DNA of 64,000 nt from Psychrobacter sp. 1044 (GTDB lineage: Bacteria > Pseudomonadota > Gammaproteobacteria > Pseudomonadales > Moraxellaceae). Location: assembly GCF_904846525.1 (NCBI RefSeq), contig NZ_CAJHAZ010000009.1, positions 108,181 to 172,180 of the forward strand. The letters run 5' to 3'. The position numbers and the translations under genes were made by a program. Under the pieces are notes generated by a model. That model worked only from the letters and a program-made list of their open reading frames with translations, had not been told where the DNA came from and ran no database searches. Shown one piece after another: positions 1 to 8,246 of the stretch. Position 1 is the first letter of the stretch. The number at the start of each line of letters is the position of its first letter.

Positions 1-2
1 CA

Positions 3-932
3 GAAAGTTTAGAAGACGAAGATTTCTCTGAAGATATGAGCGAAGCAGATAAAGAAACCATCAAAAAAGTCGCCAATGATGATAACTTGAGTCAAGCAAA
101 AAGCTATGCCAGTATCTTGGTTGAGCAAGTGATGGATGCCAAAGAAACCTTTGAGCGCTCACTTGGCTCGCTATTTACCAGTGCCTTTACCGCTGGGCTT
201 GAGATTGGCATTAGCTTCTTTATGATTTTATCGGCTTTTGCGCTGTTGAGTGGCGTACTACCAAGCCAATACGCAATCGTGCTCGCCTCCCTACTTTACC
301 CAATTGGCTTTATCATCGTCGTCATTGGTCAGTCGCTATTATTCACCGAACAAACCTCACTATTAAGCCTACCTGTGCTTAACAAAATTGAACCGCTGCA
401 TAAATTACTACGCCTTTGGGGCATTGTCATCTCTGGTAACATCGTTGGCGGCTGTTTGTTTGCCGCATTGATGATAGGTTTGGGTTTAAATATGCAGCTG
501 TTTAGCGTGAGCGACATCGACACTTATGCCGAACACATTTTAGGGTTTAGGTGGTGGGTCATATTTGGTAGTGCCATCTTGGCAGGCTGGATGATGGGCG
601 TCACCGCTTGGCTTGTGACCTCAGCACGCGACACCCTTAGCCGCATCGTTTTGGTAACGCTTATTACTGGCAGTATTGGTTTTTTAGGATTGCACCACAG
701 TATCGTGGGCAACATTGAGATTTTTTCTGCCTTGCTATATGGCAATACCGTCAGCTTGGGGCGTTATTTACTGTTTTTAGTAGTGATATTGGTGGGCAAT
801 ACCGTCGGCGGCGTGGTGTTTGTGGCGGTACTCAAAAACCGTACCTTCTTATTTCAAATCGAAAAAGTAAAAGAACAAACGGCTAGTGAACAAGCGGAAG
901 CTAGAAGCAGTATAAATACCCACCGACCTTGA
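3..932 (+). CDS. FNT (formate/nitrite transporter) family membrane protein, YfdC-like, 5' end outside window
   Basis: This is a polytopic inner-membrane protein of the formate/nitrite transporter family and most resembles E. coli YfdC. The YfdC-like block is the stretch reading GFIIVVIGQSLLFTE, followed by a conserved RLWG segment. About six hydrophobic segments follow an acidic N-terminal region. The reading frame is open back to the window edge. The first ATG, at position 36, has no ribosome binding site, and the residues before it are acidic like those after it, so the true start probably lies upstream. FNT proteins conduct small anions such as formate or nitrite, but the substrate of the YfdC branch is not settled. 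The gene ends just before a short tandem repeat and a terminator shared with the convergent neighbour. Confidence 0.85.
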   Translation, partial: ESLEDEDFSEDMSEADKETIKKVANDDNLSQAKSYASILVEQVMDAKETFERSLGSLFTSAFTAGLEIGISFFMILSAFALLSGVLPSQYAIVLASLLYPIGFIIVVIGQSLLFTEQTSLLSLPVLNKIEPLHKLLRLWGIVISGNIVGGCLFAALMIGLGLNMQLFSVSDIDTYAEHILGFRWWVIFGSAILAGWMMGVTAWLVTSARDTLSRIVLVTLITGSIGFLGLHHSIVGNIEIFSALLYGNTVSLGRYLLFLVVILVGNTVGGVVFVAVLKNRTFLFQIEKVKEQTASEQAEARSSINTHRP

Positions 933-961
933 TTGGTATTGGTATTGGTATTGGTATTGGT
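933..961. repeat. Tandem 6-bp repeat, TTGGTA x 4.8
   Basis: Four full TTGGTA units and a partial fifth begin immediately after the stop codon of the FNT gene. The repeat is non-coding. It is probably a simple-sequence repeat that can slip; no function is evident. Confidence 0.9.
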
Positions 962-997
962 TAATGCTAAATGCTATAAATAGATAACTCACCTATT

Positions 998-1038
998 CCC
1001 CATAACAAGGTTCAATGTTTAAACCTGTTATGGGTTTT
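998..1038. terminator. Terminator between convergent genes
   Basis: An inverted repeat pairs CCCATAACA and GGTT with AACC and TGTTATGGG, with a single bulged A in the left arm, and is followed by TTTT on the plus strand. It lies between the FNT gene and the convergent symporter gene and could serve both. Confidence 0.75.
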
Positions 1039-1044
1039 CAGCAT

Positions 1045-1968
1045 CTACAGCATACGCGCTGCCAACACGCTATTTTCTATTTCAGATTTTCTCAGCTTAT
1101 CGTGTTGAGCACTAAATATACGCACCAAAATTCCCGCGCTTAAGAACATCACCAAGGTATAAATGGCTGGCATCATCGACATGTCGTAGTTAGACAATAG
1201 CGTCAATGCCATAAATATCGATAAGGTACTGTTTTGTAGACCGACTTCTAGCGTCACCGAGGTTCTTTGCGCCCAGTTGAGACCGAACCATTTACTACTA
1301 TAAAAACCGAGCGCCATGGTTGAGAGGTTTAATAATACCGATACGGGACCAGTAGCGATAAAGGCGTCGACAATGATATCGCGTTGCACATAGCCCAAAA
1401 ATAGCACTAAAAACGTTAAAAATATCACCCCAAATCGAGACACATAGACTTGTGAACGATCGGCAACGGTTGGTGCATAGCGTTTAATCAGCATACCGAC
1501 ACTAATAGGCACTATCGTCAGCACCACCAAAGTCAGCATCGTTTTTACTACCGGTAACTCAAACTCACTACCGCTGCCCATAAAATAAATCAATGAAAAG
1601 CTCAGCACAATGGGAATGGTAAAGACGGTAATCACGCTCGCAATCGCGGTCATCGTCACCGACAGCGCCACATCGCCTTTAGCTAAATAGGTAAATAAAT
1701 TTGAGGTAGTGCCACCCGGACACAATACGAGGAGCATAACCCCGACGGCATACTCTGGGCGTAATGGCATGATATTGGCCAAGGCAAAGCCAATGATAGG
1801 TAACAGTATCAACTGATTGGTCAAGCCAATGCCGACTGCTTTTGGATATTTTAAAACCCGTTTAAAATCGTTGGTGACGAGGGTCAGACCCATGCCCATC
1901 ATGATTAAAAACAGACAAATAGGAATGATAACTGAATTGACTAACGTGACTATTGCAAGACCTTCCAT
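1045..1968 (-). CDS. Bile acid:sodium symporter (BASS) family transporter
   Basis: This 307-residue inner-membrane carrier belongs to the BASS/SBF family, which couples sodium entry to uptake of organic anions. It has about nine hydrophobic segments. The family signature CPGGTTSN is at residues 83-90 and is followed by a polar stretch and the SVTMTAIASV segment, a region that forms the sodium sites in structurally known members. The start at 1968 is supported by an AAGGAT sequence seven bases upstream. The gene stands alone, converging on the FNT gene. In bacteria substrates are often not bile acids (pantoate and pyruvate are examples in relatives), so the substrate is left open. Confidence 0.88.
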   Translation of the reverse strand: MEGLAIVTLVNSVIIPICLFLIMMGMGLTLVTNDFKRVLKYPKAVGIGLTNQLILLPIIGFALANIMPLRPEYAVGVMLLVLCPGGTTSNLFTYLAKGDVALSVTMTAIASVITVFTIPIVLSFSLIYFMGSGSEFELPVVKTMLTLVVLTIVPISVGMLIKRYAPTVADRSQVYVSRFGVIFLTFLVLFLGYVQRDIIVDAFIATGPVSVLLNLSTMALGFYSSKWFGLNWAQRTSVTLEVGLQNSTLSIFMALTLLSNYDMSMMPAIYTLVMFLSAGILVRIFSAQHDKLRKSEIENSVLAARML

Positions 1969-2068
1969 AACTACATCCTTGTAGATAAGAGCTGTTTATA
2001 GGTTCATTTTATAGATGAATTTTTAGACCGAGCATGCTGATTAAATGACGCCTGATTAGCAATCCTTG

Positions 2069-2085
2069 CTAAGGCGTGTCCTCAT
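2069..2085. repeat. Partial copy of the dispersed GGACGTGTCCTCAT palindromic element
   Basis: The sequence CTAAGGCGTGTCCTCAT matches one arm of the element seen at 26145, 40412 and 49530. The second arm is absent here. It lies upstream of the BASS transporter gene. At 17 bases the match is short and could be a decayed remnant. Confidence 0.5.
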
Positions 2086-2256
2086 AATCAATAGCCGTTG
2101 AGCACCGACAATCAACTAAAAAACAGCAAAAAATAAGACATGATAAAGGCAAGTATATAGGGGTAAAGTCGCCCTTATTTGCTTTATTCAACGACTCATC
2201 AGTCAAATATGGTTTTTGGGTTTAGAGAACGATGAAATATCATTGAACAACAACCT

Positions 2257-2451
2257 TCAATCACCACCACCTGAATCACCGCTACTTGAGTCGCTGCTGC
2301 TTGAATCACTACCATCGCTATCGTCAAGATTATCCTGATCCCAAGAAGAATCCAAAGAAACTGGCGAATTGTCGCTACTTCCAAACCAACTGGCGACTTT
2401 TATGACGATATAAAGGATTATAAATCCAGCGATAATCTGTAGAAGAAGCAT
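2257..2451 (-). CDS. Small membrane protein with Asp/Ser/Gly-rich tail
   Basis: This 64-residue protein starts with one membrane segment (about residues 2-24) followed by a short linker. It ends in a tail made almost only of Asp, Ser and Gly, finishing SGDSGGGD. I do not recognise the family. Similar low-complexity acidic tails occur on small membrane proteins of Gram-negative bacteria. The predicted start has only a weak ribosome binding site (AAAGAA). The overlapping minus-strand frame at 2199-2384 lacks protein-like composition, so this frame is preferred. No function can be assigned. Confidence 0.55.
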   Translation of the reverse strand: MLLLQIIAGFIILYIVIKVASWFGSSDNSPVSLDSSWDQDNLDDSDGSDSSSSDSSSGDSGGGD

Positions 2452-2583
2452 GGTTTATTCTTTATAAATAACAGGTGAGGTAAGTAAGAAACGGTATAGA
2501 TGAGGGACAATCAAAACGCATGACTAGCATTCAATCATAGATATTGATTATATTAATTCTGAGTGATTCATTGCGCTTTAGAG

Positions 2584-3048
2584 TTACTCACGGCTTTTCA
2601 CTGCAGTGCCATAAGCGATGGCTTCAACCATACTGCCCAATTGATTGATATTGCTGACTTCTAGACGTAAGCCGTAGATATGGTTATAGCCTTTGGCTTG
2701 TGCTTCGGTACGCATACGTACCAGAGCTTCGCGGCGGGCACGGTCAAGTAAGGTCTCGTAAGTGGTCAAGTTTTTACCAAAGATACTCAATACCCGAGCG
2801 ATAATCATTTTGAAATAATCTTGGGCAATAACCACGCTACCAAGTACCAGCTCGCCCTCAGTATTGGCAACAAGTTTTGGCACATAAAAGCGCTCACTTG
2901 AGACCATAATATGGCTTAATTCTTGCTCTGCAATGCTTAACTGCGCGAGATGTTGGCGCTCATGACGCGACCCAAAGAACCAACCAGCAGCGAATAGTAA
3001 AATAAACGGTGCGTAATTGATAAGCATTTGGGTAAGGGAGTTATTCAT
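2584..3048 (-). CDS. UPF0145 (YbjQ/DUF74) domain protein with N-terminal membrane anchor
   Basis: This 154-residue protein has a hydrophobic anchor at about residues 10-26 and then a YbjQ-type domain (about residues 66-150). The domain is recognisable from GSVVIAQDYFKMIIARV, the helix with ARREALVRMRTEAQAKGYNHIYGLRLEVS and the closing AYGTAVK. YbjQ domains form small oligomers and are annotated as possible heavy-metal-binding proteins without firm functional proof. The next gene downstream encodes a second, soluble YbjQ protein. In this one the hydrophobic helix probably tethers the domain to the inner membrane. Confidence 0.8.
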   Translation of the reverse strand: MNNSLTQMLINYAPFILLFAAGWFFGSRHERQHLAQLSIAEQELSHIMVSSERFYVPKLVANTEGELVLGSVVIAQDYFKMIIARVLSIFGKNLTTYETLLDRARREALVRMRTEAQAKGYNHIYGLRLEVSNINQLGSMVEAIAYGTAVKSRE

Positions 3049-3108
3049 GGCACGTCTCTTGTCATAAACTTATCATAAAAAAGCATCGATGCTTTAAGAT
3101 TTGGTTAG

Positions 3109-3555
3109 CTAACCAAAAGGATTGAAACGTGGCAAGTCATCGGTCGCTGTCGGTGCAGAATTTTGTAGATTTGGCTGTTGACCAGACTGATGATAAGAAT
3201 CGCTTGGTGGGGTTTGATAAACTTGCTGCGGCATCGGTATGGCTTTGACAGCAGTGCCATAGACAAACAATTCAGAGGCTCCCTGCGCGATGCTAGAGGT
3301 CGAAAAACGCAACCCCACAACTGCATCTGCACCCAAAGCTTCTGCTTTGACAATCATCCGATCGATCGCCTCTTGCCGTGACTCTTCTAACAGCTCGGTA
3401 TAAGCCGTTAACTCACCACCGACGATATTCTTAAGTCCAGCAAACAAGTCTTTACCGACGTGTTTTGAGCGTACTGTACTGCCGTACACCACATCCAAAC
3501 GCTCAGTGATTTGGTAGTTGGGCAAATGCTCAAGATTGGAGAGTTGCACAGTCAT
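3109..3555 (-). CDS. UPF0145 (YbjQ) family protein
   Basis: This 148-residue soluble protein carries a full-length YbjQ domain at residues 10-107. It has the family marks: GSTVRSKHVGKDL near the start, GGELTAYTELLEESRQEAIDRM in the middle, then AEALGADAVVGLRFSTSSI and FVYGTAVK. A 40-residue Pro/Gln/Ser-rich tail follows and is probably disordered. The gene lies 60 bp upstream of the membrane-anchored paralogue in the same direction, so the two may be cotranscribed and their products may assemble together. The biochemical role is unknown. Confidence 0.85.
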   Translation of the reverse strand: MTVQLSNLEHLPNYQITERLDVVYGSTVRSKHVGKDLFAGLKNIVGGELTAYTELLEESRQEAIDRMIVKAEALGADAVVGLRFSTSSIAQGASELFVYGTAVKAIPMPQQVYQTPPSDSYHQSGQQPNLQNSAPTATDDLPRFNPFG

Positions 3556-3640
3556 AATACGACCTTATCGGTGACGTTTTATAGACAGCGTCAACTTGGA
3601 TATAGACCAAACCACGCTGTCCCTATATTGATAAAAAAGG

Positions 3641-4198
3641 CTAATCGTTGGTATGGAACAATAAAAATAACTCGGTCAAATTGCCTTCGATGCTATTGGC
3701 CATTTGTGCCAGCTTGTCTTCATCTTTACGCATCTCTGCAAGCTCTGGATCTTCATCATCGATACCGCTTAGCAAAATCATTGGTAAAGTCAAGACAGCC
3801 ACATCTTCAGCCGTTTCTTCATCTTCAAACCAATCACTGGCTTCATCGCCATACATCGCATCGACAAAGCCAATTGACCAAGCAACGATATCTGATTCAT
3901 CTGAAAAATCAACGGCCACTTCTTCATCACCCGCATCTTCACCAAACGGTAGCTCAATAGGTGTCTCGTTTTTTAGCTCAGCGATAATAGAATCGCGCCA
4001 GCGCTGGATACCGTCGATGACATTTTCTGGGATTTCGCTAACATGACCTTCAAACAGTGCATCCAGCCAATTCGGTAATGGACGCCCAATAACTGTCGCT
4101 GTCAAAAAACCATGCGCGGCGACACTATCAAGCACAAATGGGCTCTCTTGATTGTCCAAATAGTCTAATAACTCATCGAAGCTTAATTGGTTACTCAT
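3641..4198 (-). CDS. UPF0149 (YecA/YgfB) family protein
   Basis: This 185-residue acidic protein is recognised as UPF0149 from the N-terminal block SVAAHGFLTATVIGRPLPNW and the later helices around the WSIGFVDAMYG segment and the LTLPMILLSG stretch. It lacks the C-terminal SEC-C zinc motif that E. coli YecA carries, so it looks like the short, YgfB-like form. The cellular role is not firmly established. It starts at an ATG with AGGA ten bases upstream. It is the first of three small genes that run in the same direction down to 2584, with gaps of about 85 and 60 bp. Confidence 0.75.
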   Translation of the reverse strand: MSNQLSFDELLDYLDNQESPFVLDSVAAHGFLTATVIGRPLPNWLDALFEGHVSEIPENVIDGIQRWRDSIIAELKNETPIELPFGEDAGDEEVAVDFSDESDIVAWSIGFVDAMYGDEASDWFEDEETAEDVAVLTLPMILLSGIDDEDPELAEMRKDEDKLAQMANSIEGNLTELFLLFHTND

Positions 4199-4481
4199 GA
4201 TGTAATTGTCCTTGAAAGATAGAGTGCGGCAGTCGCCATAAACGATCGGTTAAGTGCAGAATAGTGGATAATTTGAAGGTAAAAATGGTTTCGGTAAAGC
4301 ACCCAAACCATCTTTATAAAATAAGAATCATTGCATAGAGCGGGTGGCGAGCAACCGTCAAAAAATAACGATCGCGATATCATTAGCATTACACTGTCAG
4401 CTAATATGCCGTTATTAAAAGGCTTTAGTCGGCTTAAATGACTGAGCACTTTCACATTGGGCTATGACTTAAGTTTAAAAA

Positions 4482-4718
4482 CTAAAGATCGTCATCATCC
4501 CAATCATCGCCATCTTCATCGAAATTGTCTATATCGTCTAGATCGTCCTTTAGCTCTTTGGCCAAACGCTTTTCTTCTAGCAGATTATCGATCAGTCGAC
4601 GCTTCTCAAGACTACTTAAGCGCGTACGCACGCTCGTCTCGGCCTCTTCCACCATCTTTGCATCATCATCGTCGACAAAATTATCATCAAAATCGTCGTC
4701 AATATCAGCGTCACTCAT
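4482..4718 (-). CDS. Small acidic PA3496-like protein
   Basis: This 78-residue protein has Asp-rich ends (DDDFDD near the N-terminus, DDWDDDD at the C-terminus) and a basic, helical middle (residues 27-60) with RTRLSSLEKRRLIDNLLEEK. That layout resembles the family annotated as PA3496-type putative envelope integrity protein, though the assignment is by pattern only. The start has a good AGGAG site seven bases upstream. A function cannot be deduced from the sequence. The protein lies alone, with 250-300 bp on each side. Confidence 0.65.
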   Translation of the reverse strand: MSDADIDDDFDDNFVDDDDAKMVEEAETSVRTRLSSLEKRRLIDNLLEEKRLAKELKDDLDDIDNFDEDGDDWDDDDL

Positions 4719-4902
4719 GACAAACTCCTATCATTTTTAGCAAGGGTATTAAGAATACATTAATATATATATGCCTTATAAAGTCTCTACTTCACGTTGT
4801 CAATGCTTTTTATTATTACTGCCCTATTTTTAGGCTGTTTAAAGATAACGACAGAGACAATATCTCAGACAATTGTATAGTAATAAGCGAATATAAGCAG
4901 CA

Positions 4903-6369
4903 TTAAATAGCCGACTCATCTGCGCTTTCAATCATCAATACCGCATTGCGCACATCCGCTAAGCGTTGGATCATCGAATCATTACCACCATCGAACACGG
5001 CACACTCACGTTCATAAACAGTGGTTGGGCGCATGATACTCTGCACCTGCACATGGTGGCTGATTTGCTTGAGACCTGCATTGGGTAACAAAATCAGCAT
5101 TTGCTCTTTTTTGCCGACGCTGTGTAATAATTGCGTCATTGCTTGCGCCTGTGCATCATCGCTGACACCTGCTTTAGCAGGTAGTGCAAAGCGACTTAGC
5201 TCAATGTGCTTGTCATGGATGATTTTGTTGAGCATCAAATACAGCTTGCCAAGCATTACACCTGCTAACGCCACTTTGGCATGGCTATTGTCCGCCTTTA
5301 ACAATACGCTAGCACCCGTGTCATCGAAACGTGGCTCATTCATCGCGCTGACACCCAACAACAATGGCTGCTTGAGTAACTCGGTAACCGCTTGGTTTAA
5401 TAGCTGCGTACATAATGCCAAATAAGGTAAACGCTGAGCCGGTGCCAGACGCTCAAGCATATTGAACTCGTCATGGAATACAATCTGCACTCTCACACTG
5501 TCAAATGAGCGGGTGGCAGACAACCGAGAGGCGCTACCAGATTTAGGAGCGCGGCTTATCTCATCTTGGGCAGCACCATTTGCTGCATCATGCTCCGCTC
5601 GCTCTTCAGTCGTACTATCGATAGGCTGACTATCAGAGCCAGTGGTATCAGTCGCCGCTTGATTCTGTTGCGTTCTTAAATACTGGTTTACTTCACTATG
5701 TACATCCAATTTGTGTGCATTGGTTGGCTGACTGTCCGTTGCACTCTCTACAGGATGCTCCGATGCTTCTCTATCCGTATCCGTGGCACGGCGTTCAAAC
5801 TCCCGATCATAACTGCGCTGATCGATTTGCATATACTGCTCACGATGCAAATCTTGAATATCGCGGCTAAGCGCGTTAATTTGCTCTTTGGTTGGACGGG
5901 CAAGATAACCATAAACCAGCCAAAGCAACAAATGCAGCAGCATCGTACCGATGACGAACGGCCATTGCATAGCGATAATCTCGCCTTTGCTAATATCTTT
6001 TAACGTCAACGACACACTGCCAATCACCGAATCGCCATTAGTAGCAATCTGACGAATGGTATCACCTTGCTGCATGGGCGCATTGCCAACAGGCACCAAG
6101 ATGTCGTCGTTATTGTCTTTAATCAATATGCGCGTCACGTCTTGCTCGCTGGTATAGCGATTGGCAATGACACTCAAGCTGACACGGTCTTTATTTTCTA
6201 AAGACAACCTTGCTTCATCAATCAGCTGGGCGACCATCTGCTCGCCTTTTAACGCACGACTTTTGCTCAGCTGTTGATCGGTACTGATGACCAATAACAA
6301 CGTCTGCAAACAAAAACTAACCAGAAGAATAATGGCAAACAACCCTTGCCGCGGCGCTAAATACGTCAT
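4903..6369 (-). CDS. AhpA/YtjB (SMP_2) family membrane protein
   Basis: This 488-residue inner-membrane protein has an N-terminal membrane segment (about residues 9-28), a periplasmic region of about 100 residues, a second membrane segment (about 133-155) and a large cytoplasmic part. A Gln/Ser/Thr-rich linker (about 200-290) separates the membrane portion from a folded C-terminal domain. The topology and its position divergent from serB match E. coli ytjB (smp), which is also divergent from serB. Some Pseudomonas relatives are annotated AhpA. The molecular role of the family is not known. The start has no strong ribosome binding site. Confidence 0.65.
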   Translation of the reverse strand: MTYLAPRQGLFAIILLVSFCLQTLLLVISTDQQLSKSRALKGEQMVAQLIDEARLSLENKDRVSLSVIANRYTSEQDVTRILIKDNNDDILVPVGNAPMQQGDTIRQIATNGDSVIGSVSLTLKDISKGEIIAMQWPFVIGTMLLHLLLWLVYGYLARPTKEQINALSRDIQDLHREQYMQIDQRSYDREFERRATDTDREASEHPVESATDSQPTNAHKLDVHSEVNQYLRTQQNQAATDTTGSDSQPIDSTTEERAEHDAANGAAQDEISRAPKSGSASRLSATRSFDSVRVQIVFHDEFNMLERLAPAQRLPYLALCTQLLNQAVTELLKQPLLLGVSAMNEPRFDDTGASVLLKADNSHAKVALAGVMLGKLYLMLNKIIHDKHIELSRFALPAKAGVSDDAQAQAMTQLLHSVGKKEQMLILLPNAGLKQISHHVQVQSIMRPTTVYERECAVFDGGNDSMIQRLADVRNAVLMIESADESAI

Positions 6370-6863
6370 GATATGGTAAACTTTTTTGGATAAGAGAAAT
6401 TAAAAAAACAAGGCTATCCCTCATTTTTTGGCGAATTTAAAAAAACTATAATAGTGCGCATCTTAATAAGTATGTATTGAACTTAAGTACCATAACCCGA
6501 CACCTCTGTTGTTGCCTAAAATAACATTTACAACAAGGTTTGGTTACTTAAAAACTGCTGTCTCAAATACTAATACTCAGGATAATCTACGGCACATTTG
6601 GTAAGCGGCGACTGCGAGCATTGTTGTAGATATCATCATGAATACAGCCCGCTTATCTTACCTACTATATCACCATAATAAGTCTTATAGCGTTAGTAGA
6701 TTTATAAATTTATCATAATAATCACATTCAATTTCAAATGATTTTTCAATGATTGCTGTCATCTTTAATCGACGGTGATACTTTGCGCGTCATCTATAGG
6801 CGCTGCCGAGTAAAGCTGCTATTATTCCCAATCTTATATGAGCATACAAGGGACCATTGAGCC
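6370..6863. other. Divergent intergenic region ytjB-like / serB
   Basis: These 494 bases hold the divergent promoters. An AACTATAATAG sequence at about 6445-6455 is a plausible -10 box on the plus strand, but its -35 partner is weak, and it would leave a leader of about 400 bases before serB. No protein-like frame or strong hairpin was seen. Confidence 0.5.
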
Positions 6864-8054
6864 ATGCCACACAATACATCTTACTCGTTACCAAAAGACA
6901 GCAAAGCATGGCAACAAGCCGTTGACTCTATTGCGTCACTGTTACCAGATAACACGAACTTACAAGATTTTGATGCGCTACAGTCCCTGCCAGTTTTTGC
7001 TCTTATTGTTGTGCTACCGACCAAAGTATCGACGCTTGATATCCACCAGTATGTACAATCATGGGTCGATGAACAGCCAAGCTGGCATTTGGTCACCGTC
7101 GCTGAAGATACTGATGCCAGTTTTGTCAATATTACCGTTTCTGATACAGAGCCAACGGCAGCAAACGCACAGCGCTTGCCTTTTACTCAAGCACAAGTAT
7201 TCCGCTATTTGTTGGTTCCAGTCACTGATACGCTCATGCATCCTGGAAAAAAGACTGCAGCAGCTCACATCATTGATGATCAGCTGACCACGCGCTTGCG
7301 TCATGACTTGACCGAAGCTTATAACGATACTCGTCAAGCGAGCAGTACTGAACGCTTGGATATTGTCGATTGCCATATTTTATCAGTCGGTCATATGCTA
7401 CGTACCCACAAGCTTGCCTGCTTTGATATGGATTCCACCTTAATCGAGCAAGAAGTCATCGTTGAGTTGGCAAAAACAGCGGGCATCGGCGAAGAAGTCG
7501 AAGCCATTACGGAAGCGGCAATGCGCGGTGAAATGGATTTTGATGAGTCTTTTGCCCAGCGTGTAGCCTTATTAAAAGGTATCTCGACCGATGTGCTGGA
7601 TGATATCTGCAGCCGCTTAACGCTATCAATGGGCGCTCGCACTACCATCAGTGCACTAAAGGCTTTGGGCTACCATACCGTACTGGTATCAGGCGGCTTT
7701 ACCTACTTTGCGCGCTATATCGCTGAGCAATTAGGCATTGATGAAGTTCACGCCAACGCCCTAGATATCGACGAAGGGGAAGTCACTGGTCATGTACAGC
7801 TGCCCATCGTCAATGGCGCCAAAAAAGCGGCTATCGTTGAGCATACTGCGGAGCGCTTAGGCATCGAGATTTCACAAGTGGTCTGTATCGGTGACGGTGC
7901 CAATGATTTACCGATGATGGCCATTGCAGACCTAGGCGTCGCCTATCACGCCAAGCCCATTGTCCAAGCACGTGCTGATGCCGCCATCAATGTCACAGGG
8001 CTTGAAGGCATACTTTATGCCCTTGGTTATCCAGCACTTGCGCCCACGGAGTAA
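6864..8054 (+). CDS. serB: Phosphoserine phosphatase SerB
   Basis: SerB performs the last step of serine biosynthesis, hydrolysing L-3-phosphoserine in the cytoplasm. The 396-residue protein has an N-terminal extension (residues 1-180) with an ACT-like regulatory region, then a HAD hydrolase domain. Catalytic motif I is FDMDSTLIEQE, with D188 as nucleophile and D190 as general acid. Motif II is the LVSGGFTYFA stretch, and motif III is GDGANDLPMM. The long N-terminal part is typical of gammaproteobacterial SerB (322 residues in E. coli) but longer here. The start at 6864 has AAGGGA about ten bases upstream. The gene is divergent from the ytjB-like gene, an arrangement also found in E. coli. 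Confidence 0.95.
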   Translation: MPHNTSYSLPKDSKAWQQAVDSIASLLPDNTNLQDFDALQSLPVFALIVVLPTKVSTLDIHQYVQSWVDEQPSWHLVTVAEDTDASFVNITVSDTEPTAANAQRLPFTQAQVFRYLLVPVTDTLMHPGKKTAAAHIIDDQLTTRLRHDLTEAYNDTRQASSTERLDIVDCHILSVGHMLRTHKLACFDMDSTLIEQEVIVELAKTAGIGEEVEAITEAAMRGEMDFDESFAQRVALLKGISTDVLDDICSRLTLSMGARTTISALKALGYHTVLVSGGFTYFARYIAEQLGIDEVHANALDIDEGEVTGHVQLPIVNGAKKAAIVEHTAERLGIEISQVVCIGDGANDLPMMAIADLGVAYHAKPIVQARADAAINVTGLEGILYALGYPALAPTE

Positions 8055-8130
8055 CGACTACACTCGCAACACCATACCATGGAGCTAGGTTAGTGTTTTT
8101 AACATTAATCTGGCTTTTACGTCTTATTAC

Positions 8131-8162
8131 ATTGCGACATTGCGACATTGCGACATTGCGAC
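8131..8162. repeat. Tandem 8-bp repeat, ATTGCGAC x 4
   Basis: Four perfect copies of ATTGCGAC lie about 85 bp upstream of the chosen DUF368 start. A TTG inside the repeat would extend the DUF368 frame, but it lacks a ribosome binding site. The repeat may vary in copy number between strains. Confidence 0.9.
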
Positions 8163-8246
8163 AGTCAATTTTCGCATCACTGTCCTAGCATACTTAGCGG
8201 CATCGCATTAACTTTCACTGTGTTTTCAAATAAAAAAGGATTGTCC

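Noticed and set aside
2199..2384. Minus-strand frame overlapping the Asp/Ser/Gly-tailed micro-protein
   Set aside because: Composition is a by-product of the repetitive codons in the other frame.
4195..4455. Minus-strand open frame of 86 codons next to the UPF0149 gene
   Set aside because: Overlaps the UPF0149 start, has no ribosome binding site and no protein-like pattern.
8148..8246. N-terminal extension of the DUF368 protein from a TTG
   Set aside because: The TTG lies in a tandem repeat without a ribosome binding site, while an ATG at 8247 has an excellent one.
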